Notes: generated from the sequence alone by a model not told the origin. A DNA stretch of 64,000 bases from Marinomonas colpomeniae (GCF_014803385.1 NZ_JACYFC010000003.1:310001-374000), one strand, 5' to 3'; shown: positions 54,044 through 63,966, numbered from the stretch's first letter. A program made the numbers and translations.

Positions 54044-55438
54044 ATGACAACAAGACATTATGATGTTGTAGTTTTAGGTACAGGCCCTGCGGGTGAAGGC
54101 GCAGCCATGAGTGCTGCAAAGGCCGGTAAAAAAGTGGCTGTTATCGAGGCTAGTTCTCAAGTTGGTGGTAGCTGTACACATCTGGGTACCATTCCTTCAA
54201 AAGCATTGCGTCATGCGGTGAAAGAAATTATCGTGTTTAATACTAATCCAATGTTTCGTGACATTGGTGAGCCTCGTTGGTTTTCTTTCCCTAAAGTATT
54301 GGATCGTGCAAACAAGGTTATTGATCAACAGGTGGTGGGTCGTACTGAGTATTACGCACGTAATCGAATAGATATTTACTTTGGTAGAGGTAAATTCAAA
54401 GATGCGAATACGATAGAGGTAAATACTTACGAGCAAGGGCCTGAGCTTCTTATTGCTGATAAAGTGGTCATAGCGACAGGGTCTCGTCCATATCGCCCTG
54501 CTGATATTGATTTTTCTCATCCCCGTATTTATTGTTCTGATACTATTTTGAGTTTAAATCACACACCTAGATCTTTGATTATTTATGGTGCAGGTGTCAT
54601 TGGCTGTGAATACGCTTCAATTTTTTGTGGTCTTGGTGTTCGTGTTGAACTGATTAACCCCGCTAAAAAGCTTTTGAGTTTCTTAGATGATGAGATTACC
54701 GATGCATTGAGTTACCACCTACGTGATAGTGGTGTGCTAATTCGTCATAACGAAACTTATGATTCTGTAGAAACGACGGATCGTGGTGTGGTTATGCATA
54801 TGGCATCCGGTAAAAAGTTACGGGCAGATGCTTTATTGTTCTGTAATGGACGTTCAGGTAATACGGATAATCTTGGATTGGAATCTATTGGTCTAGAGGC
54901 TAATGGTCGCGGCCAGCTCGCAGTGAATAATACTTACCAAACTCAAGTTGATAATGTATACGCTGCTGGTGATGTTATCGGATGGCCTAGTTTGGCAAGT
55001 GCTGCATATGACCAAGGTCGTGCTGTTGCCGCTAACATGTATGGATCAGAAGGTGCGGAATTTATCAGTGAGGTGCCAACAGGTATCTATACCATTCCTG
55101 AAATTAGTTCTGTTGGTAAAACAGAGGCTGAGCTAACTACGGAGAAGGTTCCTTATGAAGTTGGGCGTGCTTTCTTTAAAAATACCGCTCGAGCTCAAAT
55201 TACAGGCGAAGCGGTCGGTATGTTGAAAATCCTTTTCCATAGAGAGACTTTGGAGTTGTTAGGAATTCACTGCTTTGGTGATCAGGCTTCTGAGATTGTT
55301 CATATTGGACAAGCTATTATGAAGCAACCAGGTGAGCAGAATACATTGAAGTATTTTTTAAATACAACATTCAACTATCCAACTATGGCAGAGGCATATC
55401 GTGTTGCTGCTTTAAATGGTTTTAACCGAGTTTTCTAA
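54044..55438 (+). CDS. sthA: soluble pyridine nucleotide transhydrogenase
   Basis: This 464-residue flavoprotein exchanges reducing equivalents between NADPH and NAD+. The FAD-binding [11 protein letters not shown] and an NAD(P)-binding [12 protein letters not shown] are present. The position of the usual redox disulfide reads [16 protein letters not shown], with only one Cys, which separates SthA from dihydrolipoamide dehydrogenase. It follows nqrM by 19 bp and may share its transcript. Confidence 0.95.
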   Translation: MTTRHYDVVVLGTGPAGEGAAMSAAKAGKKVAVIEASSQVGGSCTHLGTIPSKALRHAVKEIIVFNTNPMFRDIGEPRWFSFPKVLDRANKVIDQQVVGRTEYYARNRIDIYFGRGKFKDANTIEVNTYEQGPELLIADKVVIATGSRPYRPADIDFSHPRIYCSDTILSLNHTPRSLIIYGAGVIGCEYASIFCGLGVRVELINPAKKLLSFLDDEITDALSYHLRDSGVLIRHNETYDSVETTDRGVVMHMASGKKLRADALLFCNGRSGNTDNLGLESIGLEANGRGQLAVNNTYQTQVDNVYAAGDVIGWPSLASAAYDQGRAVAANMYGSEGAEFISEVPTGIYTIPEISSVGKTEAELTTEKVPYEVGRAFFKNTARAQITGEAVGMLKILFHRETLELLGIHCFGDQASEIVHIGQAIMKQPGEQNTLKYFLNTTFNYPTMAEAYRVAALNGFNRVF

Positions 55439-55469
55439 AAAAAGCCGGCGAAATTATTATTTTGGATAC

Positions 55470-55498
55470 AAAAAAGCGCCTTTATAAGGCGCTTTTTT
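55470..55498. terminator. bidirectional rho-independent terminator
   Basis: A 13-bp perfect stem (55470-55482 with 55486-55498) around a 3-nt loop, with A- and T-runs on its flanks, separates the convergent sthA and hpt. Confidence 0.9.
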
Positions 55499-55516
55499 TG
55501 TATGGTTATTTATGAA

Positions 55517-56071
55517 CTAGCTGTTTTTAATGGCATAAATACCTTTAAGGTTTCTGAAAAAACCTTTGTAATCCATTCCATAGCCGAATAAAAATCGATC
55601 TGCTACATCTGTTCCTATGTAGTCTGGAGTCATGTCTGTTTTACGATCGTGTAATTTATTAATGACGGTTGCAGTATAAACACTGGTGGTTTCTTGTTCT
55701 TCCAACCATTTGTTAATAGCTTGGAGTGTATGGCCCTGGTCGAAGATATCATCCACAACAAGTATGTGTCTGTCTTTAAGGCTAGTCTGAGGGTAGCATA
55801 GCCAATTTAGTGAGACGCTGCCTTCTGTTTCCATGCCATATCGTGTTGCGTGGATATAGTCGAGCTCTAATGGGAAATTCAAGCGTTGTATTAATGCTGC
55901 AGTAGGAACTAGGCCGCCATTCATAACGCATAGAACAAGAGGTAGCTTATCGGCAAGATCTGCAGTTATTTGTGTCGCCATCTTATCAAGGGCTGCATTC
56001 AATTCTGCTTCGTCGACTAAGCAATCTGCTTCATCTAATATTGTATTTAAGTCGGTTATTGTGTTCGTCAT
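55517..56071 (-). CDS. hpt: hypoxanthine-guanine phosphoribosyltransferase
   Basis: This 184-residue enzyme makes IMP or GMP from purine base and PRPP. The PRPP-binding motif is ILVVDDIFDQGHTL, and VMNGGLVPTAALI and DRFLFGYGMDYKGFFRNL are present. The length and LFGYGMDYKG pattern fit the proteobacterial HPRT family. It is a salvage partner of guanine deaminase found earlier in the window, though not linked to it. Confidence 0.9.
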   Translation of the reverse strand: MTNTITDLNTILDEADCLVDEAELNAALDKMATQITADLADKLPLVLCVMNGGLVPTAALIQRLNFPLELDYIHATRYGMETEGSVSLNWLCYPQTSLKDRHILVVDDIFDQGHTLQAINKWLEEQETTSVYTATVINKLHDRKTDMTPDYIGTDVADRFLFGYGMDYKGFFRNLKGIYAIKNS

Positions 56072-56108
56072 AATGGGCCTTGTTATGAAAAATTTTCGAG
56101 ATTCTACA

Positions 56109-56951
56109 TTAATCCTGACTAGATGCTAAGTTTTTTATATTGTGTAAAGTGGCGCAAAGACAGACTGAAGCAAGAACAATGAGCCAAGAACTTTGTAGCC
56201 AAACAAGAAAAATAGGTATCGCTGCAAATGCGCCATATATAACTTGGTAGTTAGTAAAGAACTGGGCGAATGAGCCAAATATTGTATTTAGAATGTACAA
56301 GCCTATGCTTCCTACTATGGCAGATATAGATGCTAATTTTATTGAGACGTCAGCATTAGGTGTCAAAAAATTTAAAGTTAGAAGCATTAAAAAATAAAGG
56401 GCGATACTACCGAGCTCAAGTAAGTTGTTTAGCCAGGCATTGGTATCGGTATCTTGTATCTGCATAGATATGAGTGTTCCATAGAGACTAAGCGATGTGG
56501 CAAAAAGAATAGGGCCTAATGTTAATATAGCCCAATAGGTTAATAGTCGTTCTCTAATTTTTCGTGCTTTTTTAATTTGCCATATAGATTGGACACTACT
56601 TTCGAAACTGTTGAGTAAAAGTAATGCTGTTATAAAAAGGACGACAAGTCCGGCAATGGGTAGTTTTTTAGTTTGCGATGCAAAAGTAATTAAATGGGGC
56701 AATACTACATCGCTTGATCCTGGTGCTAAGTGTAGCTCAAGAAGTTGGAATAATTGTGCCTGCATAGCTTCTAGAGCTGGAGTGAAGCTCAAAATACCAA
56801 GAATGATGGTAATAATAGGCACGGCAGCGAGTAAGCTTGATAAAGTGAGTTGAGCGGCCTTTTGTGGAAGGTGGCTGTGTTTGAAGCGGTTAGCGGTTAG
56901 GTATCCGTAGCGTTTTATCAGAGGAAGCAAAAAAATTAGACGATTGAACAT
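56109..56951 (-). CDS. YihY/UPF0761 family inner membrane protein
   Basis: This 280-residue protein has six hydrophobic segments and AQLTLSSLLAAVPIITIILGILSF at the N-terminus, which marks the YihY family (once annotated as RNase BN, incorrectly). The function is not settled. It ends 37 bp upstream of hpt, on the same strand, probably in one transcript. Confidence 0.87.
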   Translation of the reverse strand: MFNRLIFLLPLIKRYGYLTANRFKHSHLPQKAAQLTLSSLLAAVPIITIILGILSFTPALEAMQAQLFQLLELHLAPGSSDVVLPHLITFASQTKKLPIAGLVVLFITALLLLNSFESSVQSIWQIKKARKIRERLLTYWAILTLGPILFATSLSLYGTLISMQIQDTDTNAWLNNLLELGSIALYFLMLLTLNFLTPNADVSIKLASISAIVGSIGLYILNTIFGSFAQFFTNYQVIYGAFAAIPIFLVWLQSSWLIVLASVCLCATLHNIKNLASSQD

Positions 56952-57074
56952 GTGTGTATCGCTTTATTGAATGAGCTTTCAGAATATCATAGCTTTAAAA
57001 TAGAGTATAAAGACTTCTTTTAAAAACGTAATGCACAAATAAAGTGCAACGTGCATTTAAATGGAGCGTTAATC

Positions 57075-57103
57075 TTGTTTTTATCAGGGTAGGCTAGTAT
57101 TAT
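57075..57103 (+). promoter_or_regulatory. predicted sigma70-type promoter of the sRNA candidate
   Basis: TTGTTT (57075-57080) and TATTAT (57098-57103) are separated by 17 bp, a good fit to the -35 and -10 consensus. No coding region starts after it; the next element is the terminator at 57191-57213. Confidence 0.45.
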
Positions 57104-57109
57104 TTATCT

Positions 57110-57213
57110 CGTTCCTTTTGTGATGTTTGTGCTTAGAAGAGATGGTTTCTTTTAGCTATTCTCGGTTCCTTAGTTGCAAATAGTCATTTTAGCCCAGTTT
57201 ACTGGGCTTTTTT
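57110..57213 (+). ncRNA. candidate small RNA between yihY-type gene and tRNA-Arg
   Basis: A predicted promoter and a compact intrinsic terminator (57191-57213, AGCCCAGT/ACTGGGCT then T6) enclose about 104 bp with no reading frame. No gene upstream on the plus strand would need that terminator, because the neighbouring gene points away. I therefore infer a short noncoding transcript. I do not recognise its family. It could also be a spurious promoter. Confidence 0.4.
57191..57213 (+). terminator. rho-independent terminator
   Basis: AGCCCAG (57191-57197) pairs with CTGGGCT (57202-57208) and is followed by T6 run. It lies upstream of the tRNA-Arg promoter and ends the candidate sRNA. Confidence 0.82.
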
Positions 57214-57224
57214 ATGTCTATCTG

Positions 57225-57252
57225 TTGACGATTCTTATTCCGTCCCTATAAT
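57225..57252 (+). promoter_or_regulatory. predicted promoter of tRNA-Arg
   Basis: TTGACG (57225-57230) and a perfect TATAAT (57247-57252) with a 16-bp spacer lie 30 bp upstream of the tRNA gene. This is the strongest sigma70-like promoter I see in the window. Confidence 0.7.
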
Positions 57253-57281
57253 AGCCCACCACAAGAAATGTAATAAGCCTA

Positions 57282-57358
57282 GCTTCGTTAGCTCAGTTGG
57301 ATAGAGCAACCGCCTTCTAAGCGGTAGGTCACTGGTTCGAATCCAGTACGGAGCACCA
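57282..57358 (+). tRNA. tRNA-Arg (anticodon TCT)
   Basis: This 77-nt gene folds as a cloverleaf. The acceptor stem GCTTCGT pairs with ACGGAGC, the D arm is GCTCAGTTGGATAGAGC, the anticodon loop CTTCTAA holds TCT, and the T arm has GGTTCGAATCC. CCA is encoded. It reads AGA/AGG arginine codons. Confidence 0.97.
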
Positions 57359-57475
57359 TTTCAGCTTATTACTTTATTTAATTTTTTATTCAGGTTTTGT
57401 TGGCTGTAATTTAATTTCTGTCTTGTTGATGACGAGATGCCAACAAATTAAAGCAAGTTCCCGAGAGGAAGTTTT

Positions 57476-58801
57476 ATGCAAGTTTCTGTAGCGACAACGT
57501 CCCCAATCGAGCGCGTTCTAACAATTACTGTTCCTGCTGCTCGTGTTGACGAAAAAGTAAATGCTGAAGTAGCTGCGACAGCTAAGAAAGCTCAAATCGA
57601 TGGTTTCCGTAAAGGTAAAGTGCCTATTAGCGTAATTAAAAAACGTTACGGCCAAGGTATCCGTATGGATGCAGTGGAGCAAATTATGCGTGACTCTTAC
57701 GTTGAAGCGATTCAGAAAGAATCTATTCAGCCAGCAGGTATGCCTTCTATTGAGCCTAAAAATATTACTGAAGGCGCAGATCTTGAGTTTGTTGTTAAAG
57801 TAGAAGTTTACCCAGAAATTACTTTAGGCGATAACACAACAATTAAAGTTGATCGTGTTGTATCTGATGTTACAGATGCAGATGTTGATACTATGTTGGA
57901 AACGTTGCGTAAACAAAATGCTGAATGGTCTGCTGTTGAGCGTGCATCTGATGATGGCGATCAAGTTACAATCGATTTTGTTGGTTACTTAGGTGACGAA
58001 GCATTTGAAGGTGGAGCGGCTGAAGGTCATAAATTAGTTCTTGGTTCTAATACTATGATACCAGGTTTCGAAACTGGTATTGTTGGTGCTAAAGCAGGTG
58101 AAGAACGTACTATTTCTGTGACTTTCCCTGATGACTACCAAGCTGAAAATTTGAAAGGAAAAGAGGCTAGCTTTAAGATCACGGTATCTGAAGTGGCCGA
58201 ACAAATTCTTCCTGAGCTTGATGATGCGTTTGTTGCTAAGTTCGGCTTAGAAGATGCGACCATCGATGCTTTACGTGCTGAAGTGCGTAAAAACATGGAG
58301 CGTGAGCTTAACCAAGCGGTTAAAGCTAAGCTTAAAAACGCTCTGTTCGACGGTTTGGTTTCTATCAACGAAGTGGAAGTTCCTTCTGGTTTGATTGACC
58401 AAGAAGTTGATGCGCTTCGTAAACAAGCTGCAAGCCAATTTGGCGGCCAAGATTTTGATGCTTCTCAATTACCTGCAGAGTTATTCCAAGACGAAGCAAA
58501 AAAACGCGCTAAGCTTGGTTTGTTGATCTCTGAAATAATTAAGCAAGAAGAATTGAAAGTTGATGACGATAAAGTTCGTGTGTTCTTAGAAGATATGGCT
58601 CAAGCTTATCAAGAACCACAACAGGTTATCGAATATTACCTAAAGAACAAAGAACAACTAGCGCAAGTGCAATCCGCTGTACTTGAAGAGCAGGTTGTTG
58701 ATAAACTACTAGAATCAGCCCAGGTTACTGAAGTGACTTTGGGATATGAAGACGCTATCAAGCCAAATGCCCAAGCTGAAGAGGCTGGGGAAGAAGCATA
58801 A
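57476..58801 (+). CDS. tig: trigger factor
   Basis: This 441-residue ribosome-associated chaperone has the ribosome-binding signature GFRKGKVPISVIKKRYG (about 42-58), an FKBP-type prolyl isomerase domain (about 155-240, with VTIDFVGYLGDEAFEGG) and a helical C-terminal substrate domain. It is first in the tig-clpP-clpX-lon proteostasis group. Confidence 0.96.
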   Translation: MQVSVATTSPIERVLTITVPAARVDEKVNAEVAATAKKAQIDGFRKGKVPISVIKKRYGQGIRMDAVEQIMRDSYVEAIQKESIQPAGMPSIEPKNITEGADLEFVVKVEVYPEITLGDNTTIKVDRVVSDVTDADVDTMLETLRKQNAEWSAVERASDDGDQVTIDFVGYLGDEAFEGGAAEGHKLVLGSNTMIPGFETGIVGAKAGEERTISVTFPDDYQAENLKGKEASFKITVSEVAEQILPELDDAFVAKFGLEDATIDALRAEVRKNMERELNQAVKAKLKNALFDGLVSINEVEVPSGLIDQEVDALRKQAASQFGGQDFDASQLPAELFQDEAKKRAKLGLLISEIIKQEELKVDDDKVRVFLEDMAQAYQEPQQVIEYYLKNKEQLAQVQSAVLEEQVVDKLLESAQVTEVTLGYEDAIKPNAQAEEAGEEA

Positions 58802-58826
58802 GACTCGTCTTATCTTTTTAAATAAG

Positions 58827-58858
58827 GTCGACATAGCTTTTGCTGTGTCGGCTTTTTT
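58827..58858 (+). terminator. rho-independent terminator or attenuator between tig and clpP
   Basis: GTCGACATAGC (58827-58837) pairs with GCTGTGTCGGC (58842-58852) using two G-U pairs, followed by T6. It allows separate levels of tig and clpPX transcripts. Confidence 0.75.
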
Positions 58859-58875
58859 GTTTTAAGGAATGCTAT

Positions 58876-59508
58876 ATGAATTTGACGAACCCAACTACTG
58901 GCCCTGTTGCAATTACGAGTAATGGTCTTGTTCCAATGGTTATTGAGCAGACTGCTCGTGGAGAAAGATCATTCGATATTTACTCTCGTTTACTTAAAGA
59001 ACGAGTGATTTTTTTAGTGGGTCAAGTTGAAGATCACATGGCTAATTTGGTTGTGGCTCAATTATTGTTTTTAGAGTCAGAAAATCCAGATAAAGATATT
59101 CACTTGTACATTAATTCTCCTGGTGGTTCTGTTACAGCAGGTATGTCTATTTACGATACAATGCAATTTATTAAGCCTGATGTTAGTACTATGTGTATTG
59201 GTCAAGCGGCTAGTATGGGTGCTTTATTGTTAACAGCTGGTGCAGCTGGTAAGCGTTATTGTTTGCCTAACTCGCGAGTTATGATTCATCAGCCGTTAGG
59301 TGGCTATCAAGGTCAGGCATCTGATATTGAGATCCATACGCGTGAAATCTTAAGTATTAAACATAAATTAAATGAAATTATTTCTTCTCATACTGGTAAA
59401 GCAATTGAGCAAGTCGCTATTGATACGGATCGTGATAATTTCATGAATCCTGAGACAGCGAAAGAATATGGTTTGATTGACGAAATTTTGCAAAAACGAG
59501 AAGTTTAA
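58876..59508 (+). CDS. clpP: ATP-dependent Clp protease proteolytic subunit
   Basis: This 210-residue serine peptidase starts at ATG 58876 ([10 protein letters not shown]) after AAGGA; an upstream frame overlaps the terminator. The catalytic Ser is in [11 protein letters not shown] and the His in [10 protein letters not shown], with the Asp later. Fourteen copies form the barrel that degrades ClpX-unfolded proteins. clpX follows 15 bp downstream. Confidence 0.96.
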   Translation: MNLTNPTTGPVAITSNGLVPMVIEQTARGERSFDIYSRLLKERVIFLVGQVEDHMANLVVAQLLFLESENPDKDIHLYINSPGGSVTAGMSIYDTMQFIKPDVSTMCIGQAASMGALLLTAGAAGKRYCLPNSRVMIHQPLGGYQGQASDIEIHTREILSIKHKLNEIISSHTGKAIEQVAIDTDRDNFMNPETAKEYGLIDEILQKREV

Positions 59509-59523
59509 GAAAGGGTGGAATAA

Positions 59524-60804
59524 ATGTCGGATGATAATGTAAGCCGTGGCGACCACTCGGATCGGTTACTGTACTGTTCTTTTTGCGGAAAGAGTCAGGA
59601 TGAAGTTAAAAAACTTATTGCAGGGCCTTCGGTCTATATCTGTAATGAGTGTGTGGATTTATGCAATAACATCATTATTCAAGAGTTGTCTCAGCTTGAT
59701 GCGGATAGTGATGCTGAACATGAGTTGCCTACGCCGGCGAAGCTGAGTGCTTCTTTAGATGATTATGTTATTGGTCAAGATAGAGCTAAAAAAGTTTTAG
59801 CGGTAGCTGTATATAATCATTACAAGAGATTGCGCCATCAAGGTAAAACCGATACCACTATTGAGCTTGGTAAAAGTAATATCTTGTTAATCGGACCGAC
59901 TGGTAGTGGTAAAACATTGCTTGCTCAAACGCTAGCGCGTGTTTTGGATGTGCCTTTTACTATTGCTGATGCTACAACACTGACAGAGGCTGGTTATGTG
60001 GGTGAGGATGTGGAAAATATCATCCAAAAGTTACTACAAAACTGTGATTATGATGTAGAAAAAGCTCAGCGCGGTATTGTTTATATTGATGAGATTGACA
60101 AGATTGCAAGAAAATCAGATAACCCATCTATTACTCGCGATGTGTCTGGTGAAGGTGTTCAGCAAGCCTTGCTTAAATTGATTGAAGGTACCGTTGCGTC
60201 TGTTCCACCACAAGGTGGTCGCAAACATCCTCAGCAAGAATTCTTGCAAGTTGATACATCGAATATCTTGTTTATTTGTGGTGGTGCGTTTGCTGGTTTA
60301 GAGCGCGTTATTAGCGATAGAACAGAAAAAAGTAGTATCGGTTTTTCTGCTATGGTGAAAAGTAAAGATGAGGGTAGGTCCTTTTCAGAAGCAGTTCATC
60401 AAGTAGAAACTGAAGATTTGGTCAAATTTGGACTTATTCCTGAGTTTGTTGGTCGTCTGCCTGTTGTTGCAACGCTTTCAGAGCTTGATGAAGAAGCGCT
60501 AATGACTATCTTGAGTGAACCTAAAAATGCATTGGTTAAACAGTATCAGCATTTATTTGAGCTTGAGGGTGTTGAGTTAGAGTTTACTCCTGAATCTTTG
60601 CGTGAGGCGGCTAAATTAGCGTTAGAGCGTAAAACAGGTGCTCGTGGGTTACGTAGTATTTTAGAGTCTGCTTTGTTGGATTCTATGTATGAGCTTCCTA
60701 CTCGCACAGATGTTTCTAAAATCGTGATGGATGGTTCTTCTATCCGCGGAGATTCTTCTCCACTTATGGTTTTGGAAAAAGAAGAGTTGACGAAAAACGT
60801 TTAA
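59524..60804 (+). CDS. clpX: ATP-dependent Clp protease ATP-binding subunit
   Basis: This 426-residue unfoldase has the N-terminal zinc-binding domain ([11 protein letters not shown] and ICNECVDLC, near residues 15-42), Walker [13 protein letters not shown], Walker [10 protein letters not shown] and the IGF-type loop IGFSAMV that docks ClpP. Length matches the family. Coupled to clpP. Confidence 0.97.
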   Translation: MSDDNVSRGDHSDRLLYCSFCGKSQDEVKKLIAGPSVYICNECVDLCNNIIIQELSQLDADSDAEHELPTPAKLSASLDDYVIGQDRAKKVLAVAVYNHYKRLRHQGKTDTTIELGKSNILLIGPTGSGKTLLAQTLARVLDVPFTIADATTLTEAGYVGEDVENIIQKLLQNCDYDVEKAQRGIVYIDEIDKIARKSDNPSITRDVSGEGVQQALLKLIEGTVASVPPQGGRKHPQQEFLQVDTSNILFICGGAFAGLERVISDRTEKSSIGFSAMVKSKDEGRSFSEAVHQVETEDLVKFGLIPEFVGRLPVVATLSELDEEALMTILSEPKNALVKQYQHLFELEGVELEFTPESLREAAKLALERKTGARGLRSILESALLDSMYELPTRTDVSKIVMDGSSIRGDSSPLMVLEKEELTKNV

Positions 60805-60833
60805 TAGACAGATTTTCGTATAATTTGTCACAT

Positions 60834-60875
60834 AAAGCCGAAATTAAGTTTAATTACTTGGTTTCGGCTTTTTTT
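60834..60875 (+). terminator. rho-independent terminator after clpX
   Basis: AAAGCCGAAA (60834-60843) pairs with TTTCGGCTTT (60862-60871), followed by T-run. The loop is 18 nt, longer than usual. Confidence 0.78.
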
Positions 60876-60928
60876 ATTGTGTTTCCCTGTCTAAACTTCA
60901 TATAAATGAAAATCAAATGTGTATTACT

Positions 60929-60954
60929 CTTGTAATTTAGGGCTTCGCCCCTAT
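60929..60954 (+). promoter_or_regulatory. possible heat-shock (sigma32-type) promoter of lon
   Basis: CTTGTAA (60929-60935) and CCCCTAT (60948-60954) are 12 bp apart and resemble the sigma32 consensus (CTTGAA and CCCCAT). lon is a heat-shock gene in enteric bacteria. A small hairpin AGGGC-TTC-GCCCT overlaps the -10 side. Confidence 0.4.
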
Positions 60955-61020
60955 CTCTTTCCTAATCAATGATGAAATATAAAGTGCGCTTTCTCTTATG
61001 CGCCCAGATTGGAAATAAAT

Positions 61021-63414
61021 ATGTCAGACTCTTTACTCATGCCAATGCTGCCCCTTCGTGATGTGGTGGTTTATCCTCATATGGTTTTGCCCTTGTTTGT
61101 TGGGCGTGTCAAATCTATCGCAGCGTTAGAATCGGCGATGGAAAATGACAAGTATGTTTTTCTTGTTGCTCAGCAAGATGCTTCTAAAGATGATCCAACA
61201 TTAGAAGACTTATATTCGATTGGTACCACAGCGAAAGTTATGCAGTTACTGCGTCTACCAGATGGCACCGTAAAGGTATTGGTTGAAGGTGGTAAGCGTG
61301 CGCGTCTTGAAAAAATGGAAGAGGCTGATGGCTTTGTGTTGGGTGGTGTTGTTGAGCTAGATTCACTCGAAGAAGATCAAGCCGAATATGGTGTTATTCG
61401 TAATGCATTACTTAAACAGTTAGATGAATACGTAGCAGGTAGTAAACGCATTCCAGCTGAGGTTGTTGCTTCTCTAAAATCTATCGATGACCTTTCTAAG
61501 TTGATAGATAACATTACAGGCCATATGAGCTTAAAGCTTGAAGATAAGCAAAAAGTTTTAGAAATTGACTCTTTGGTTGGTCGTGGTGAATATTTGATCG
61601 GTTTGATGGATGGTGAGTTAGATATTGCTCATCTTGAAAAAAGTATTCGAAGCCGTGTTAAGAAACAAATGGAAAAAAGCCAACGCGAATATTATTTGAA
61701 TGAGCAAATGAAGGCCATTCAAAAAGAACTTGGTGATATGGAAGACGGCGGTAATGAGTTGGATTTACTGCAGGAAAAGATTGCTGAAGCAGGCATGACG
61801 GATGAAGCAAAAGAAAAAGCCGATGCTGAGTTGAAAAAACTACGCATGATGTCCCCTATGTCAGCCGAAGCTACTGTTGTGCGTGGCTATATAGATTGGT
61901 TGATTTGTCTGCCATGGAAAAAGCGTAGCAAAGTCCGTAATGATTTGGCTTATGCTGAAAAAGTGCTGAATCAAGATCATTACGGTCTTCAAGATGTTAA
62001 AGAGCGTATTTTAGAGTTTTTGGCTGTTCAGCAGCGAGTGAAGAAAGTAAAAGGGCCTGTTTTGTGTTTGGTTGGACCGCCAGGCGTGGGTAAAACATCA
62101 TTGGGTCAATCAATCGCGAAAGCGGTGAATCGTCAATACGTTAGGATGTCACTTGGTGGGGTTCGAGATGAAGCTGAAATACGTGGGCATCGTCGAACTT
62201 ATATTGGTTCTATGCCGGGTAAATTGCTGCAGAAATTAGCGAAAGTAAAAGTTAAAAACCCACTGTTTTTGTTAGATGAAATTGACAAAATGGGTATGGA
62301 TCAGCGTGGTGATCCTGCTTCTGCTTTATTAGAGGTGCTCGATCCAGAGCAAAATCACACCTTTAATGATCATTACCTTGAAGTGGATTATGATTTATCT
62401 GATGTGATGTTTATTTGTACTTCTAACAGTATGAATATCCCAGGTCCATTACTTGATCGTATGGAAGTAATTCGTATCCCAGGTTACACAGAGGATGAAA
62501 AATTAAACATAGCAAAACGTTATTTATTACCTAAGCAAATTAAATTGGCAGGTCTTAAAGAAAGTGAAATTCAAGTAACAGATGAAGCCTTAATGGATGT
62601 GATTCGTTACTACACAAAAGAGGCTGGTGTTCGTGGATTAGAGCGAGAGCTAAGTAAAATTTGTCGTCGTGTTGTTAAAAAACAAACCCTAGCTAAGGGT
62701 AAAAATATAAAAGCAGTCGAAATTTCGAGTGAAAATTTAGAAGAATTTTCCGGTGTTCATAAATTTAGTTACGGAAAAGCAGAAGAAAAAAATCAAATTG
62801 GACAGGTTACTGGTTTGGCTTGGACGTCTGTTGGTGGTGAATTATTGACCATTGAGGCGGCTGGTGTGGTTGGTAAAGGGCGTCATGTTAAAACGGGTTC
62901 GCTTGGCGATGTGATGCAGGAATCCATTCAGGCGGCTCTAACAGTTGTTAGAAGTCGAGCAACTGGTCTTGGAATTGATGAAGATTTTCATGAAAAAACA
63001 GACCTTCATTTACATGTTCCTGAAGGGGCAACTCCGAAGGATGGGCCAAGCGCTGGTGTGGCTATGTGTGTTGCCATCGTCTCTGTTTTGGCTAAAGTGC
63101 CCGTTAAGGCTTCTGTGGCGATGACTGGGGAGATTACTCTTCGTGGAGAGGTGCTACCTATAGGTGGACTGAAAGAGAAGCTTCTGGCTGCTCACAGGGG
63201 AGGAATAAAAACAGTAATAATTCCTCAAGAAAATGCTCGTGATTTGAAAGAGATTCCTGATAACATTAAAGCGGATATCAAAGTGGTTCCTGTTAAATGG
63301 ATTGATGAAGTACTTGATATCGCATTAGAGTATATTCCTTCGCCAAAAAAGGTAGAAAGTTTACCGTCGAATGAAAAAACTGTTGATGAACAAGAAACTG
63401 TAAGTCATCATTAA
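61021..63414 (+). CDS. lon: ATP-dependent protease La
   Basis: This 797-residue protease starts at ATG 61021 (MSDSLLMPMLPLRDVVVYP); the ATG 12 bp upstream is less likely. It has the N-terminal substrate domain, Walker A GPPGVGKTS (about residue 355), Walker B FLLDEIDKMG and the Ser-Lys dyad in PKDGPSAGVAM and EKLLAAHRGGIKT. It degrades misfolded and regulatory proteins. Confidence 0.97.
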   Translation: MSDSLLMPMLPLRDVVVYPHMVLPLFVGRVKSIAALESAMENDKYVFLVAQQDASKDDPTLEDLYSIGTTAKVMQLLRLPDGTVKVLVEGGKRARLEKMEEADGFVLGGVVELDSLEEDQAEYGVIRNALLKQLDEYVAGSKRIPAEVVASLKSIDDLSKLIDNITGHMSLKLEDKQKVLEIDSLVGRGEYLIGLMDGELDIAHLEKSIRSRVKKQMEKSQREYYLNEQMKAIQKELGDMEDGGNELDLLQEKIAEAGMTDEAKEKADAELKKLRMMSPMSAEATVVRGYIDWLICLPWKKRSKVRNDLAYAEKVLNQDHYGLQDVKERILEFLAVQQRVKKVKGPVLCLVGPPGVGKTSLGQSIAKAVNRQYVRMSLGGVRDEAEIRGHRRTYIGSMPGKLLQKLAKVKVKNPLFLLDEIDKMGMDQRGDPASALLEVLDPEQNHTFNDHYLEVDYDLSDVMFICTSNSMNIPGPLLDRMEVIRIPGYTEDEKLNIAKRYLLPKQIKLAGLKESEIQVTDEALMDVIRYYTKEAGVRGLERELSKICRRVVKKQTLAKGKNIKAVEISSENLEEFSGVHKFSYGKAEEKNQIGQVTGLAWTSVGGELLTIEAAGVVGKGRHVKTGSLGDVMQESIQAALTVVRSRATGLGIDEDFHEKTDLHLHVPEGATPKDGPSAGVAMCVAIVSVLAKVPVKASVAMTGEITLRGEVLPIGGLKEKLLAAHRGGIKTVIIPQENARDLKEIPDNIKADIKVVPVKWIDEVLDIALEYIPSPKKVESLPSNEKTVDEQETVSHH

Positions 63415-63550
63415 AGTCATATCCTGTGTTGACAGGGAGTAGGTTGGGCTTGTATAACTTCTCGCTCGGCCTTGTGAGTAGGCATTTATATTTTATATTG
63501 AGCCGAAAATAATTCTAAGGAACAACGACAATATACTGAAGGGGTACAAC

Positions 63551-63826
63551 GTGAACAAATCTGAATTAATTGATGCTATTGCGGCGTCTGCTGATCTATC
63601 TAAAGCTTCTGCAAGTAATGCTCTTGACGCTACTTTGAAATCAATCGAAGCAGCTTTGGCAAAAGGTGACCAGGTTACACTAGTTGGTTTTGGTACTTTT
63701 GCAGTTAAAGAACGTGCGGCACGTACAGGCCGTAACCCTCAAACGGGTGAAGAAATCCAAATTAAAGCAGCGAAAGTACCTGGCTTCAAAGCCGGTAAAG
63801 GTCTTAAAGATAGTGTAAATATCTAA
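63551..63826 (+). CDS. hupB: DNA-binding protein HU-beta
   Basis: This 91-residue nucleoid protein begins with GTG 63551 ([18 protein letters not shown]) after [33 protein letters not shown] is the DNA-binding arm. The lon-hupB order is common in gammaproteobacteria. Confidence 0.96.
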   Translation: MNKSELIDAIAASADLSKASASNALDATLKSIEAALAKGDQVTLVGFGTFAVKERAARTGRNPQTGEEIQIKAAKVPGFKAGKGLKDSVNI

Positions 63827-63848
63827 GACGCTGTAAACTAATGTTTTT

Positions 63849-63925
63849 GGAGCAGTAGTTCAGTTGGTTAGAATACCTGCCTGTCACGCAGGGGGTCGCG
63901 GGTTCGAGTCCCGTCTGTTCCGCCA
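63849..63925 (+). tRNA. tRNA-Asp (anticodon GTC)
   Basis: This 77-nt cloverleaf has acceptor GGAGCAG paired with CTGTTCC (one G-T pair), D arm with GTTCAGTTGGTTAGAAT, anticodon loop CTGTCAC with GTC, T arm GGGTTCGAGTCCC and encoded CCA. It lies 22 bp after hupB. Confidence 0.97.
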
Positions 63926-63933
63926 TTAGACAC

Positions 63934-63966
63934 AAAAGGTGTATTCCGAGCGGAATGCACCTTTTT
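63934..63966 (+). terminator. rho-independent terminator after tRNA-Asp
   Basis: AAAAGGTGTATTCC (63934-63947) pairs with GGAATGCACCTTTT (63952-63965) with one G-T pair, then T-run. It ends the hupB-tRNA transcript. Confidence 0.88.

Noticed and set aside
56109-56951. Annotation as RNase BN
   Set aside because: The YihY family was misnamed so in the past; the protein is a multi-pass membrane protein without nuclease motifs.
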